This document shows, piece by piece, positions 45,674 through 55,700 of a stretch of 64,000 bases of DNA. How positions within the stretch are numbered: the first letter of the stretch is position 1; each line of letters starts with the position of its first letter. The translations under genes and the position numbers were made by a program. The notes under the pieces are model-generated. The model did not search any database. It was not told the DNA's origin and worked only from the letters and a program-made list of their open reading frames with translations. Source of the stretch: Rhizobium sp. 007 (GTDB taxonomy: Bacteria > Pseudomonadota > Alphaproteobacteria > Rhizobiales > Rhizobiaceae); contig NZ_CP064187.1 of the NCBI RefSeq assembly GCF_015353075.1, forward strand, positions 2,790,001-2,854,000, given 5' to 3'.

Positions 45674-45734
45674 CGCAGTCTCTCCGATTGCTATTGTGGA
45701 CATCAGGTCAGGGACGTCGAGATGCTTCGTTGGA

Positions 45735-45759
45735 CCCTCCCCCGAAACGGGAGAGGGTT
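45735..45759. terminator. Intercistronic hairpin between binding-protein and permease genes
   Basis: ACCCTCCCCCG-AAA-CGGGAGAGGGT forms an 11-bp stem with one mismatch and a three-base loop, just after the binding-protein stop (45777). Such hairpins commonly stabilise the upstream mRNA and lower permease expression relative to the binding protein. Confidence 0.6.
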
Positions 45760-45776
45760 GCTCAAAGGCAGGCGGC

Positions 45777-47453
45777 CTAGGAAGCCCAATACCAGCTTCC
45801 GACGTTCCAGCTGTCGATGCGCGTATTGACGTTCGGAACGACGCTTTCGGCACCGGTCTTGTGGCCGCGCACCTGCGCGTATTGGAAGACCGGCATGAAG
45901 GGCAGATCGGCGCGCATGATCTCCTGAATCTTGAGATAGATCTTCTTGCGCTCCTCCGGCACGAAGATTTGGCCACCTTCGGTTAGGAGTTTGTCGACCT
46001 CGGGATTCGAATACTGCCATGTATTCTGTCCGGCGCCACCCTTGGCGCCGATCGACGTCGATTTGAAATAGTCGGACGTATCGGGATCGGCGCCGGTCAA
46101 AAAGTCGATGCCGACGACGACGGAATCGAACTGCGACATCATCCAGTATTCGCCCCACATTACGGCGGGGGGCAGGTTGGAAATGGTCATTTCGACACCG
46201 ATATCCTTGAACGACTGCTGCATGAACTGCTGCACCTGTTCGCGGATATGGTTTCCGGCAGTCGTCGAGTTGGAGAAGGAGAGCTTGACGCCATCCTTGG
46301 CGCGAATACCGTCGCTGCCCGGTACCCATCCGGCATCATCAAGGATTTTCTTGGCCTTTTCTGGATCATATTCGTGCTTCGGCAGGTCGGGATTTGCATA
46401 GAAGGACTGCTGCGGCATGTAGCTTTCGGTCGGCGTCGGCAGGCCATAATACAGGGCGTCGATGATCGTTGCCTTGTCGAGCGCATGATAAAGCGCCTGA
46501 CGAACTGCGAGATCCTTGAACTGTGGCTTCTCCATGTTGAAGGTGACGGATTCGACCGTAGACCCCGGCACGACGAGAACGGCCTTGCCTTCAAGCGCTT
46601 TGGCTTCTTCATAGTGGTCGGGCGTGATCCACTGCAGGCCCACCACGTCGATGTCGCCCGTCTTGAACTGCGTATAGAGAACCGTGAGATCCGGAATATA
46701 CTTGTAGATCACGCGCTCAAGATATGGCCCGTCACCGAAATAGTCGGCATTGGCTTCGAGCGTGATGTGATCGCCGGCGACCCGCTCCACCCATTTGAAC
46801 GGGCCTGTGCCGATCGGAGCAGCGTTGAAGGGCGCCGTGTTCTTGTCTTTTTCAGCGCCCAAAGCGTGTTTCGGCACGATGAAGGTCGACGCCAGGATCG
46901 ACGGATAGGGTGCAAACGGCTTTTCCATTTTCCAGGTGATTTCGGTGGGTGAGACCACCGTCAACTCGCGCACCAGTTCATGCCCCGTCTTGCGCCAGCT
47001 GCGGAAATCCGGATCGACCAGCAGCTCCAACGTGAACTTGACGTCCTCGGCGGTGAACGGCGTCCCGTCATGCCATTTGACGTCCTCACGGAGTTTAACT
47101 TTCCATGAAAGACCGTCAGCGGAGATGCCGCCATTCTCGACACTCGGCACCTCCAGCGCCAACGCCGGCGTAAACTTGCCTTCGGGGGAAATGGCAAAGA
47201 GCGGATCGAAAAGGCTGAAATGAATGCCTTCATCGACTTCAATATGCGGCATATGCGGGTTGAAAACAGTCGGCTCCTGCGAAAAACCCACAATCATCTG
47301 TCCGGTCGGTTTGGCTGGAGGGGCGGCTGCGAATGCCCTGCCGCGGCCGAGAAGATTGGGTATGATCAAGCCGGATGCGCCGGCCATCGCCATCATGGTC
47401 AGCGCCTGGCGGCGCGTAGGATTGAGAATCGCATTCTTGGTTTCGTCAGACAT
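45777..47453 (-). CDS. Periplasmic peptide-type solute-binding protein (SBP family 5), Tat-type signal
   Basis: 558 residues. The N-terminus NPTRRQALTMMAMAGASGLI is a twin-arginine signal. The mature protein has KPTGQMIVGFSQEPTVFNPH and the family-5 block VKLREDVKWHDGTPFTAEDVKFTLE (about 119-143). Family-5 proteins bind peptides, nickel, opines or oligosaccharides. Sitting with two DadA-like oxidases, a modified amino acid or opine-like ligand is plausible. Expression is likely higher than that of the permeases because of the downstream hairpin. Confidence 0.9.
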   Translation of the reverse strand: MSDETKNAILNPTRRQALTMMAMAGASGLIIPNLLGRGRAFAAAPPAKPTGQMIVGFSQEPTVFNPHMPHIEVDEGIHFSLFDPLFAISPEGKFTPALALEVPSVENGGISADGLSWKVKLREDVKWHDGTPFTAEDVKFTLELLVDPDFRSWRKTGHELVRELTVVSPTEITWKMEKPFAPYPSILASTFIVPKHALGAEKDKNTAPFNAAPIGTGPFKWVERVAGDHITLEANADYFGDGPYLERVIYKYIPDLTVLYTQFKTGDIDVVGLQWITPDHYEEAKALEGKAVLVVPGSTVESVTFNMEKPQFKDLAVRQALYHALDKATIIDALYYGLPTPTESYMPQQSFYANPDLPKHEYDPEKAKKILDDAGWVPGSDGIRAKDGVKLSFSNSTTAGNHIREQVQQFMQQSFKDIGVEMTISNLPPAVMWGEYWMMSQFDSVVVGIDFLTGADPDTSDYFKSTSIGAKGGAGQNTWQYSNPEVDKLLTEGGQIFVPEERKKIYLKIQEIMRADLPFMPVFQYAQVRGHKTGAESVVPNVNTRIDSWNVGSWYWAS

Positions 47454-47538
47454 CGGTCTGCTCCCTTTGCTGTTGCTCAGTCACTGTTCCACTTCGTTTT
47501 CTGCACGTTATGCGATCTGCCTTCTTTATTCGGGCAGA

Positions 47539-48870
47539 CTAGAAGCCGCTGATCAGCTCGATCTTCGAGCCATCGGAGAAGCGTGAAAAACGGAAATCCT
47601 TAGGGTCAACGACCGGCGGCCGGCCGGTAACGATATCGGCCATCAGCCGTCCGGCGGCCGGCCCGATGCCGAAGCCATGACCGGAAAAGCCGGTGGCTAT
47701 ATGGAAGCCCGGGATCCTATCAATCGCTGAAATGACCGGCACGGCATCCGGCGTCACGTCGATGTAGCCGGCCCAACGCTGGGCGATCTCCGCCTTCTCG
47801 AAGACCGGAAAGGCCTTCTTCAGGTTGGCGAGCGCCAGGTCGGAAAGCTTGGTTGCCGGCTTCGGGTCGAGCACGCGATTATATTCGAACGGGCTTGCCT
47901 CATCCATCGCCCAGCGGTTGGCGATGCGCGCCTCGTCGAAGAAGCGGACTCCCAGACGGAACCTCAGCGAGCGCCACTCTTTGCCGAGCGCCGGCATGAA
48001 ATCCTTGGCATAGCGGAAGGATTTCGGGACGATATCGACGACATTCTCATGACCAGATGCGATCGTGTAGCCGCCATCCTGGCGTTTGCGCACAGCAAAC
48101 CCCTTGGACCAGATGGCCTGTTCCGGCCCGCCTTCCAAGGGGCTGGTGCGCAGCACCGAATTCATCACCTTCAATTGCGGCAGGTTGATACCGAGATTAC
48201 CGGAAAACAGGCTCGACCAGGCGCCGCCGGCCAGCACGACGGCAGAGCAGGCAATCGGACCACGCTCGGTGATGACACCCGATATCTTGCCGCCCGATGT
48301 TTCAATGCCGCGGACTGCGCATTCCGTCAGAATAGTAGCACCCCTGTCGCGCGCAGCTTCAGCGACCGCCGGAGCCGCTTTCTGTGGCTCGGCACGACCG
48401 TCGGCGGTAGTGTAGAGCGCGCCCTTGATGTCCATGTTCGCATTCGGGAACATAGCCTTGAACTCGGTGCCGCTGAGCATCCGTGAGTCGAGTTGATAAC
48501 CCTCGAGATTGCGCTTCCAGCGCTCATGATCTGCAAATTCCTGATCGTTGGCACAGGTGAACATGATGCCGGCGCGGGTATAGCCGGTGGCGCGGCCGGT
48601 TCTTTGATCGAGGCTGCTCCAGATCCGCAACGCCTCCGCCATCAGCGGCACTTCGCGCGGATCGCGCCGGGAAATGCGCACCCAGCCCCAGTTGCGGCTC
48701 GACTGCTCATGCCCGATGCCGCCCTTTTCGCACAGCGCGACCCGCAGGCCGCCTTCGGCCAGTTCGAGTGCCGTCGAGGTGCCGATAATGCCACCGCCGA
48801 TGACGACGACATCCACTTCCTTGGGCAGGTCAGCATCCCCGTGGACAGGAACAACGTAAGGTCCCGGCAT
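47539..48870 (-). CDS. FAD-dependent oxidoreductase (DadA/sarcosine-oxidase-like), copy B
   Basis: 443 residues. The GxGxxG fold is VDVVVIGGGIIGTSTALELA (19-38), with VALCEKGGIGHEQSSRNWGWVRISRRDPREVPL, the SSRNWG..R signature of DAO-family dehydrogenases. The end holds GFSGHGFGIGPAAGRLMADI (about 394). It is distinct from copy A, so the two may act in sequence or form a heteromeric oxidase. Its ATG directly follows the SDR stop (TGAATG, 48868-48873). Confidence 0.87.
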   Translation of the reverse strand: MPGPYVVPVHGDADLPKEVDVVVIGGGIIGTSTALELAEGGLRVALCEKGGIGHEQSSRNWGWVRISRRDPREVPLMAEALRIWSSLDQRTGRATGYTRAGIMFTCANDQEFADHERWKRNLEGYQLDSRMLSGTEFKAMFPNANMDIKGALYTTADGRAEPQKAAPAVAEAARDRGATILTECAVRGIETSGGKISGVITERGPIACSAVVLAGGAWSSLFSGNLGINLPQLKVMNSVLRTSPLEGGPEQAIWSKGFAVRKRQDGGYTIASGHENVVDIVPKSFRYAKDFMPALGKEWRSLRFRLGVRFFDEARIANRWAMDEASPFEYNRVLDPKPATKLSDLALANLKKAFPVFEKAEIAQRWAGYIDVTPDAVPVISAIDRIPGFHIATGFSGHGFGIGPAAGRLMADIVTGRPPVVDPKDFRFSRFSDGSKIELISGF

Positions 48871-49569
48871 TCAGTAGGACTCCTCAAGCTGGCAATTGAT
48901 GGTGAATTCGGCGACGCTCGCCTCGTTCGGCAGGTCCAGCAGCATGGCAATGATGCGGGCGAGATCACGCGGATCGGTCATCTGGTCGTCGGCGCGACTG
49001 GTGATGCCGCGCGCCATATCAGTGGCAACGAATCCCGGGCAGACCGCGGTGGCGCGAATGCCGAAATCCCAGCCCGTGTGGCGGATGCCATGCGCAAGTG
49101 CAATTGCGGCGAACTTGGACATCGAATAAAGCCCGGCAGTCGCACTCTTCACACGCTTGCCGGAGAGGGAGCCGAGAATGATGACCCGGCCGCGGCCGCT
49201 GGCCGTGAGCTGTTCCCAAGCCGCCTTGGCAAGCCGGCGCGGTGCCTTGACGTTGACCGTCATCGTTCGGTCGAAGTCGTCTTCGTCTGCCTCGATGACT
49301 GTTTTTGGGATCATGATGCCCGCATTCGCAATGATGGCGTCGATGCGGCCGAACGTGGCGATGGAGGCTTCGACCCAGGATTTCTCACCTTCAGGATCAT
49401 AGGCATCGTACGGAAAGACGATTGCCGTGGTGGAATCTGCCCAATCCGGCTGAATCGGCTTGCGCATGCCGAGCGACACGCACCATCCCTGACTGTTCAG
49501 CAGCCGGGCCGTCTCCGCGCCAATGCCACGATTGGCTCCCGAAATTAATACGACACGTTTTGCCGGCAT
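48871..49569 (-). CDS. Short-chain dehydrogenase/reductase
   Basis: 232 residues. The NAD(P) motif is ISGANRGIGAETARLL (9-24), with NAGI at 82-85, catalytic Ser134/136 region (GSLSGK) and Y148..K152 (YSMSK). A complete classical SDR. It is directly coupled to the DadA-like gene B and follows the MarR regulator by 21 bases, so it probably processes the oxo-acid or aldehyde released by the oxidases. Confidence 0.9.
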   Translation of the reverse strand: MPAKRVVLISGANRGIGAETARLLNSQGWCVSLGMRKPIQPDWADSTTAIVFPYDAYDPEGEKSWVEASIATFGRIDAIIANAGIMIPKTVIEADEDDFDRTMTVNVKAPRRLAKAAWEQLTASGRGRVIILGSLSGKRVKSATAGLYSMSKFAAIALAHGIRHTGWDFGIRATAVCPGFVATDMARGITSRADDQMTDPRDLARIIAMLLDLPNEASVAEFTINCQLEESY

Positions 49570-49590
49570 GGCACGATCTCCGGAAGCGGT

Positions 49591-50157
49591 TTACGGCAGG
49601 CCGGCGATCCGCCGGTACGCTCTGCGCAGGATATCCATCAGCAGGCGTTGCTCGTCTTCGGGAATGAAGGCGAAAAAATCCTTCGATTGCTGGGTGACGA
49701 GGGCTCGCACCTGTACCGCCAATTGCGCGCCCTTCTCGGTGATATAAAGCTCTTGCGCACGGTTATCGTCGACCGACGTTTCGCGCCTTAAAAGCCCGTG
49801 ATTTTCCATCTGATCGACAAGCCGGCCCATCGCGGATCGATCCTTGAGAATGAGCTGCGCAATGACAGACGGGCGGATCCCCGGGTGGCTATCGACCATC
49901 AGCAGAGTGGTGATTTTCCCCGTACCGCGGGCGACATCACAGCCCTCCAGCCGCTCGTCGAGATCGCGTGACACCGCCAGATTGACGGTACGGATATAGA
50001 AGCTGAGTGTATCTTCCAGCACATCGAGGTCGATGTCGCCGATCGATATGGGTGGTGTTTTCTTTGGCTCAAGCACGGCACTAACGCTCCGAAAAACAAA
50101 GGGATAGCGTCCTGTTTTCCGGTAAGGAAACAGGTGTTTCAGTCTTATCTCCAGCAT
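49591..50157 (-). CDS. MarR-family transcriptional regulator
   Basis: 188 residues from the ATG at 50157; a GTG at 50076 with GGAG upstream would give 161 residues, nearer the family norm, and the first 27 residues do not look conserved. The winged helix is visible: SVIAQLILKDRSAMGRLVDQMENHGLLRRETSVDDNRAQELYITEKG. It is probably the local repressor of the importer/oxidase cluster, with the small metabolite as inducer. Confidence 0.85.
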   Translation of the reverse strand: MLEIRLKHLFPYRKTGRYPFVFRSVSAVLEPKKTPPISIGDIDLDVLEDTLSFYIRTVNLAVSRDLDERLEGCDVARGTGKITTLLMVDSHPGIRPSVIAQLILKDRSAMGRLVDQMENHGLLRRETSVDDNRAQELYITEKGAQLAVQVRALVTQQSKDFFAFIPEDEQRLLMDILRRAYRRIAGLP

Positions 50158-50355
50158 TGTCAGGCGTCGTTTCGACGGTGATGATTTGCTAGATAGTGGA
50201 CAAATGCAACTATTTTTTCTGAGGCTTCGGCGCTAATTTGTTCACGGCAAAAGAATGCCTATCAGATAGGCGAACAGACCATGAAGGGGAGGCAGAAACG
50301 ACAAAAACTGCCTTGCTTTTCAGCAGGACGGTTTAGTCACGCTCCGAAATTGATG

Positions 50356-52002
50356 TCAGGCGGCGGGCTCCCACTCGCTGCCGGGGATCGCCGAGACGAG
50401 CTTGCGGGTATAATCGTGATGAGGTGCGCGGAAGATCTGTGAGGGCGGGCCGTATTCGACGATCTCGCCCTTGTACATGACGGCAACTTCGTCGCAGATC
50501 TGGCTGGCGACCCGCAGATCGTGCGTGATAAAGATCATCGCCACCTTGGTCTCCTTCTGGATCTTGGTCAGCAGCTGTAGAATCTGCGCCTGGATCGACA
50601 CGTCGAGGGCCGATACCGCTTCGTCGGCCACAAGCAGAAGCGGGTCGAACATCAGCGCCCTGGCAATACCGATCCGCTGGCGCTGGCCACCGGAGAACTC
50701 GTGCGGGAAGCGGTCATAGGCACCTTCGTCCAACCCTACCAGCTTGAGCGTCCGAAGCGCTTTTACCTTGGCCTCATGCAGCGAGACGCCATGAGCGATC
50801 GGTCCGACGGTCAGAACTTTGCCGATCGTGTGGCGCGGGTTGAGCGAGGCGAATGGATCCTGGAAGATCATCTGGATGTAGGGGCGCATCGACCGGAAGG
50901 CATCGCTCGACATGGGCGCGATATCACGACCGTCGAACAGTATCTTGCCGTCATCACAGTCCATCAGCTTGAGCAGAACGCGGCCGAGCGACGACTTGCC
51001 GGAGCCGGATTCCCCGACAACGCCGAGCGTTCGGCCCTTGCGGATCGAAAAGCTGACGTTGTTGACCGCTTTGACTGTTCGGCTCCTGGAAAAGAACCCT
51101 CCCGACGTGTGGTAGGTTTTGCTCAGGTTCGCGACTTCCAGCACCATCGGCGTATCGGCGGTACCTTCGCGGTCCTTCGCCCTCATGCGTGGCACAGCGG
51201 CGATCAGGCGTTTCGTGTAGGGATGCTCTGGCGTATTGAGCACCACATTCGCCGGCCCCTCCTCGACGAGGCTGCCCTTTTCCATGACGACGACGCGGTC
51301 GGCAATCTCGGCGACGACGCCGAAATCATGGGTAATGAACATGACGCTCATGTTCTTGCGACGCTGGATCTTGCGGATCAACTCCAGAATCTGCGCCTGT
51401 GTGGTCACGTCCAGCGCCGTCGTCGGCTCGTCGGCAATCAGCACGTCTGGGTCGAGCGCCAGCGCCATCGCGATCATGACGCGCTGCCGCTGGCCGCCCG
51501 ACAGACGGAAGGGATATTGATGTTGCAGCAGCGCCGGATCAGGCAGGCCCACCTCATCGAGCAACTCGAGGATCTTGACTGCACGGCTTTCTCGCGTGCC
51601 GATCTTGTGGGCCTCCATCACCTCGGTGATCTGGTCGCCGATTGTCATCAGCGGATTGAGCGCCGAGAGCGGATCCTGAAAGATAATCGAAACAGCGCGG
51701 CCACGCAGGGTGCGCAAGCTCTCTTCCTCCGTTTGTATAAGATCCATCCCTTTAAACAAGATGTTACCACCGGTTACGGCGATCGCCGATGGTAACAAAC
51801 CCATGATGGCGTTGGCTGTCACGGATTTTCCCGAGCCGGATTCGCCTATGATGCAGAGAATTTCTCCCTGTCTCAGGTCAAAGGAGATATCGCGTACAGC
51901 ATGCGTCCGCTCCATGTTTTTGGGTAGGCTGACCGTCAACCCCCTGACAGATAACACCACGCTTTCGGCAGTTTCGCTTTGGACAGTTTCAGTCTGCTGC
52001 AT
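50356..52002 (-). CDS. Fused double ABC ATPase for peptide import (DppD-DppF type)
   Basis: 548 residues with two complete ATPase domains. The first has Walker [10 protein letters not shown] (about 53) and [17 protein letters not shown] with [10 protein letters not shown]. The second has GESGSGKSS (about 330) and [15 protein letters not shown] with [10 protein letters not shown]. Each is followed by the peptide-transporter C-terminal extension ([26 protein letters not shown]). It energises the DppB/DppC pair. It lies upstream of the MarR gene with ~200 bases between them, which should hold the MarR promoter. Confidence 0.93.
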   Translation of the reverse strand: MQQTETVQSETAESVVLSVRGLTVSLPKNMERTHAVRDISFDLRQGEILCIIGESGSGKSVTANAIMGLLPSAIAVTGGNILFKGMDLIQTEEESLRTLRGRAVSIIFQDPLSALNPLMTIGDQITEVMEAHKIGTRESRAVKILELLDEVGLPDPALLQHQYPFRLSGGQRQRVMIAMALALDPDVLIADEPTTALDVTTQAQILELIRKIQRRKNMSVMFITHDFGVVAEIADRVVVMEKGSLVEEGPANVVLNTPEHPYTKRLIAAVPRMRAKDREGTADTPMVLEVANLSKTYHTSGGFFSRSRTVKAVNNVSFSIRKGRTLGVVGESGSGKSSLGRVLLKLMDCDDGKILFDGRDIAPMSSDAFRSMRPYIQMIFQDPFASLNPRHTIGKVLTVGPIAHGVSLHEAKVKALRTLKLVGLDEGAYDRFPHEFSGGQRQRIGIARALMFDPLLLVADEAVSALDVSIQAQILQLLTKIQKETKVAMIFITHDLRVASQICDEVAVMYKGEIVEYGPPSQIFRAPHHDYTRKLVSAIPGSEWEPAA

Positions 52003-52337
52003 GGCGAATCCCTTTCTCGCGAGTGATCATGAAACGATAAGCAAGAATGGTGCCGAGTCCGCTTTAAACCGGATCATTTTTCCGCATTTCAACAATCAAC
52101 GACAGTGCGAGACACCATTTTCCGCCTGCCACTGCGTGCTCAGGGCTTCCATGATAGTCACAGCCTACGCGATCTCTAAATGGCGGCAAACATAAGGAAC
52201 AGCGCCGTCGAGCAGTCGCGCCGCTTTATCGTGCCGGGTGTTCGGCGATAAATTCGGTACGGGCAATGCCCTGACCAGACCCCTGGAACCAATAACGCGT
52301 CACGACATTCTCTTTCCACGAGATAAGGAGATCCCAA
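52003..52337. other. Promoter region between ABC ATPase and small membrane protein gene
   Basis: 335 bases, divergent genes on both sides. No other gene is supported. A good AAGGAGAT lies just before the ATG at 52338. No clear operator palindrome was seen. Confidence 0.45.
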
Positions 52338-52619
52338 ATGACGAACGATCCTAAAAACTCAAAGCCTGATCCCGACCTTCGAACCAGAGCGGTTGATTAT
52401 CGCCGCAAGAATTGGGTCGCATGGATTGCAGCGGTAGGATTGATTGCGATTGGCGCTTTCGCTCTCACCCAGTGGTCTAACGGACCCGACACCGATCCAG
52501 AGACCACTGCTTCGACCAATTCCGAACCCGCGCCGGCTCCAGCAACCCCGGCCGCGCCGACAGACAATAATGCCGCACCTGCTCCCGTCACGCCGCCTGC
52601 AGGCACGACGCAACAGTAA
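52338..52619 (+). CDS. Small membrane-anchored Pro/Ala-rich protein (93 aa)
   Basis: A charged N-terminus (DLRTRAVDYRRKNW) is followed by one membrane helix (VAWIAAVGLIAIGAFAL, about 27-44) and a low-complexity Pro/Ala/Thr tail on the outside. The ribosome-binding site AAGGAGAT supports the start. Comparable small proteins occur in rhizobia, without known function. It converges on traA. Confidence 0.65.
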   Translation: MTNDPKNSKPDPDLRTRAVDYRRKNWVAWIAAVGLIAIGAFALTQWSNGPDTDPETTASTNSEPAPAPATPAAPTDNNAAPAPVTPPAGTTQQ

Positions 52620-52756
52620 GATTGAACTTGCCGTGGTCGGATGCCGCTTGCGACGGATCATAGCGACGACGCAAAATGCGCGTCATGGCCGCCGCAAGCG
52701 CCTTGTGCCATGAGGACGATGGGACCATTGGCTTGCAGGCCAGACTTTTTCGCGCC

Positions 52757-55700
52757 CTATTGATTGAAACCACGCCCACGACCAAGTGCCTGCGCCTGGC
52801 GCTCGGCCAGGATCTTCTGGCTGCTTTCGATCCGGACAGCCCGCTGCAAGACCTTGAGCGATGTCCGCATCGCATCAAACGCCTTTCGGTCGGCCGGCGG
52901 CACCATGTTGAGGGCGTCCTTCTCATCGCGCCCAATGGCATCAGGCCCAAAACGCGCATCGAGTGCCTTGCTCACCGCAGCGAACTCGTCGCGGACCTTC
53001 GGATCAAGCGAGCTGACCATTCCGGTAAGCGCCCGCGGGTTCTTCGCAACCGCTAGGGTGAGGCGCACGAGATCATCGCGGGCGCCCCCGCTCAACCCCG
53101 GAATGGCTATCGCCATGCGTCGCCGTTCTTCGCCGAGCGTGCGGAGAGCCGCATCGAAGGCATTTGAGTAAACCGAAGCAAGGGCGATCAGGCGATTGGC
53201 AACCTCCGGAAGCGCTTGCAGCGCATCCCTGCGCTCTCGCCCGGAAGCAAGCAGCCGGTCGATCAGGCGGTCCGAACCGCGTAGCGCTCCGTAAGCTCCG
53301 GGATCGCCGGCGACGGCTGCAGCGATGCGATCCGCCACGACACCCTTTGTGATCAGCGCCTCGATCGTCGTCACCGCTCCGGCCGGATCACGCCAGATGC
53401 GCAACGCCGCTTCCGCAAGGGCCGCGCGGCGCTGCTGGTAATGCGGAGTCGACATGGCGCTTGCTTTCGCGTCCTCCTCGACCGGCGCCTTGAATTCTGT
53501 GACCGCGGCAAGGAGCGGCGGGGCGGAGGTTTTCTGCCTCTCCGGATCAAAGGCCGCAGCGGCGACAATCCGCGAGCGATCCTGGCGTTCGGCCTCATGC
53601 TGCGCTTCGGCAAACCGCTTCACAGCCGTAAAAAGCTTCACCAGCTCCTCGCGCTTTTCTTGCCCCAAATCCTCCGGCATGCGCTCCATGGCGTTGCGCT
53701 CGACATGCTCATTCGCCCTATCGGTAAAGGCGCTCCGGCCGAAGCGAACCGTCAGAGCGTCGCTCAACGCCTTGATTTCCTGGACGACGGAGCGATCCTC
53801 GGCGGCGAACAAAAACGCAGTTTTATAAGCCTCCTCCCCACCCGCTTGCCGGATGGCCTCGATCTCGCTGAGACGCGCATGAGCGGCCATCGATAGCGCC
53901 GGAACCGAAAAAGACATCTGCGTGCGGCGCGTCCGTTCACGCGCGCCGAAGCGTTCGGCGCTCTTCCGGAACGCCGCAGTATGGGCGCGCACCAGCGGCT
54001 TTAATTCAGCAAGGGCGGCAATCGCGGCATTGCGCTCGTCACGCGCCGCCCGCCCATCGATTAAACGGTCCGAGCCGCGCAAACGTCCGAGCTGGGCCGG
54101 CGCACGCGTGATGTCGTCGGTAAGCCGGCGGGGCATGGCGTCAGCGTGTGAAGCCCGGTCGTTCAGCAAGGCAAGCGCCTCGCCCGGATCAACGAAGATC
54201 TTCCCGAGCTGCGCGCGAAGGATCGCTTGACGTTCCTGACAACCGGGTGAAGCCAGTTGCGCCAGACGCGCATCCTCGTCCACCCCCCTTGAGAAAGACG
54301 TCACCGGCGCCAGAAGATACCGCATGTCCTCGACACTGGTCTGCTCGACGGATGGGACCGGGACTCGGTCATCATAACCGATGTGCCGCTCGCGCTCGAT
54401 CGCAAAGCCTAGAGCGACGTTTGCCCGTTCCCACAGCACCGCCAGTTCCTTCCTCTTTCCGGCAAGTCGGGCCAACTGCCGGGCAACGTCCTCTTCTATC
54501 CCGGCGGCGATCTCCGCGAGATGACTAATCCCGCGACGCCGCGCGAAATCACCCGCATAGGCCTGGTAGACGGCCTCATTTTCGAAATCGAGCGTGGTGG
54601 TCTTGGCGCCGGAGCGCGACAATCGCTCGACGAGCTGATTGAACAGTTCGGGCCGATGGCTTTCGCGCTCGATGCGCTTCCGGCGGGCCGCAGCGGCTTC
54701 GACCTGTCTGGCTGTCCAGACGTTGCGATCCACTTCCCTTTCCTCGAAACGCTTCTGTCCGGTTTCCGCGTCGATGACAGGAACCTGAATTTTGACTTTC
54801 TCAACCCCGTCCTTGCGCAGAGTGACCGTGTCCCCGACGTCGGCCCCACCCTCCCGCAGTGCCTTCGGCAGGCTCACGCCCCAGAGCCTATGCGTAACCC
54901 CGTCATCCGTTTTGACGTCAGCATAGGGGCTCGGATCGACGTCCTCTCCTTCGCGGAATTGTGCCTCCCCGATATCGACAAGTTCCCCAGTGACGCCGGC
55001 CGCATGATCGACCCGGCTCTTCCTGCCCCATTCCGGAATTGCCTCGAAGTCCTCTTTGGCAGCGTAGAGATCGGCACGGTGGCGATGGCGGGTCATCGCC
55101 ACATAGGTCAGATGCTGATCCATCATGCCGGTCGCAAGAACGAACGTCCGGTCCACCGTGGCACCCTGCGATTTATGGATCGTCGCGGCATAGCCGTGAT
55201 CGATATTGCGGTAGCTGTCCCCACTGAAAATGACGTCGTGGCCATTATCGAGGCGCACCGAAAGCAATGTCCGGTCGCATTTATCGGTCGTCGAAACAAC
55301 CGTGCCCAGCGTGCCGTTCTTGACATATTGGGCCTTGAGATGTTCGGAGCGCGGCTCGAAGAAGCGGGCGTTTTTGAGGAAGATGATGCGGTCGCCAATG
55401 GCAAACTCGCGCGCCCCGCGTTCGGTCTGGAAGGCACGACTGTCACGAAGCGCGCCCTCGGCCGTCATCACGGTCCTCAGCGCCTCGTTTAGACGCTTCA
55501 CATCCATGTTGGTATGAGCGAGAACGAGTAATTCGTCGCCGCGCAAACGGCCCGGGCTTCCTTCATCGGCGGATTTCTGAAGCAGTTCGCGACGAGCATC
55601 GGTCCAGTCGGAAACGATGCGCCCGATGACTTCCTCGCGCGTCTCCAATCCGACAAGATGGCCTCGCTCCAAATAGGCGTCGAGACCCTGTTCGACGTCG

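Noticed and set aside
50701..51795. A 364-codon plus-strand frame
   Set aside because: Antisense to the double ABC ATPase gene; composition rich in Arg/His/Asp with no domain.
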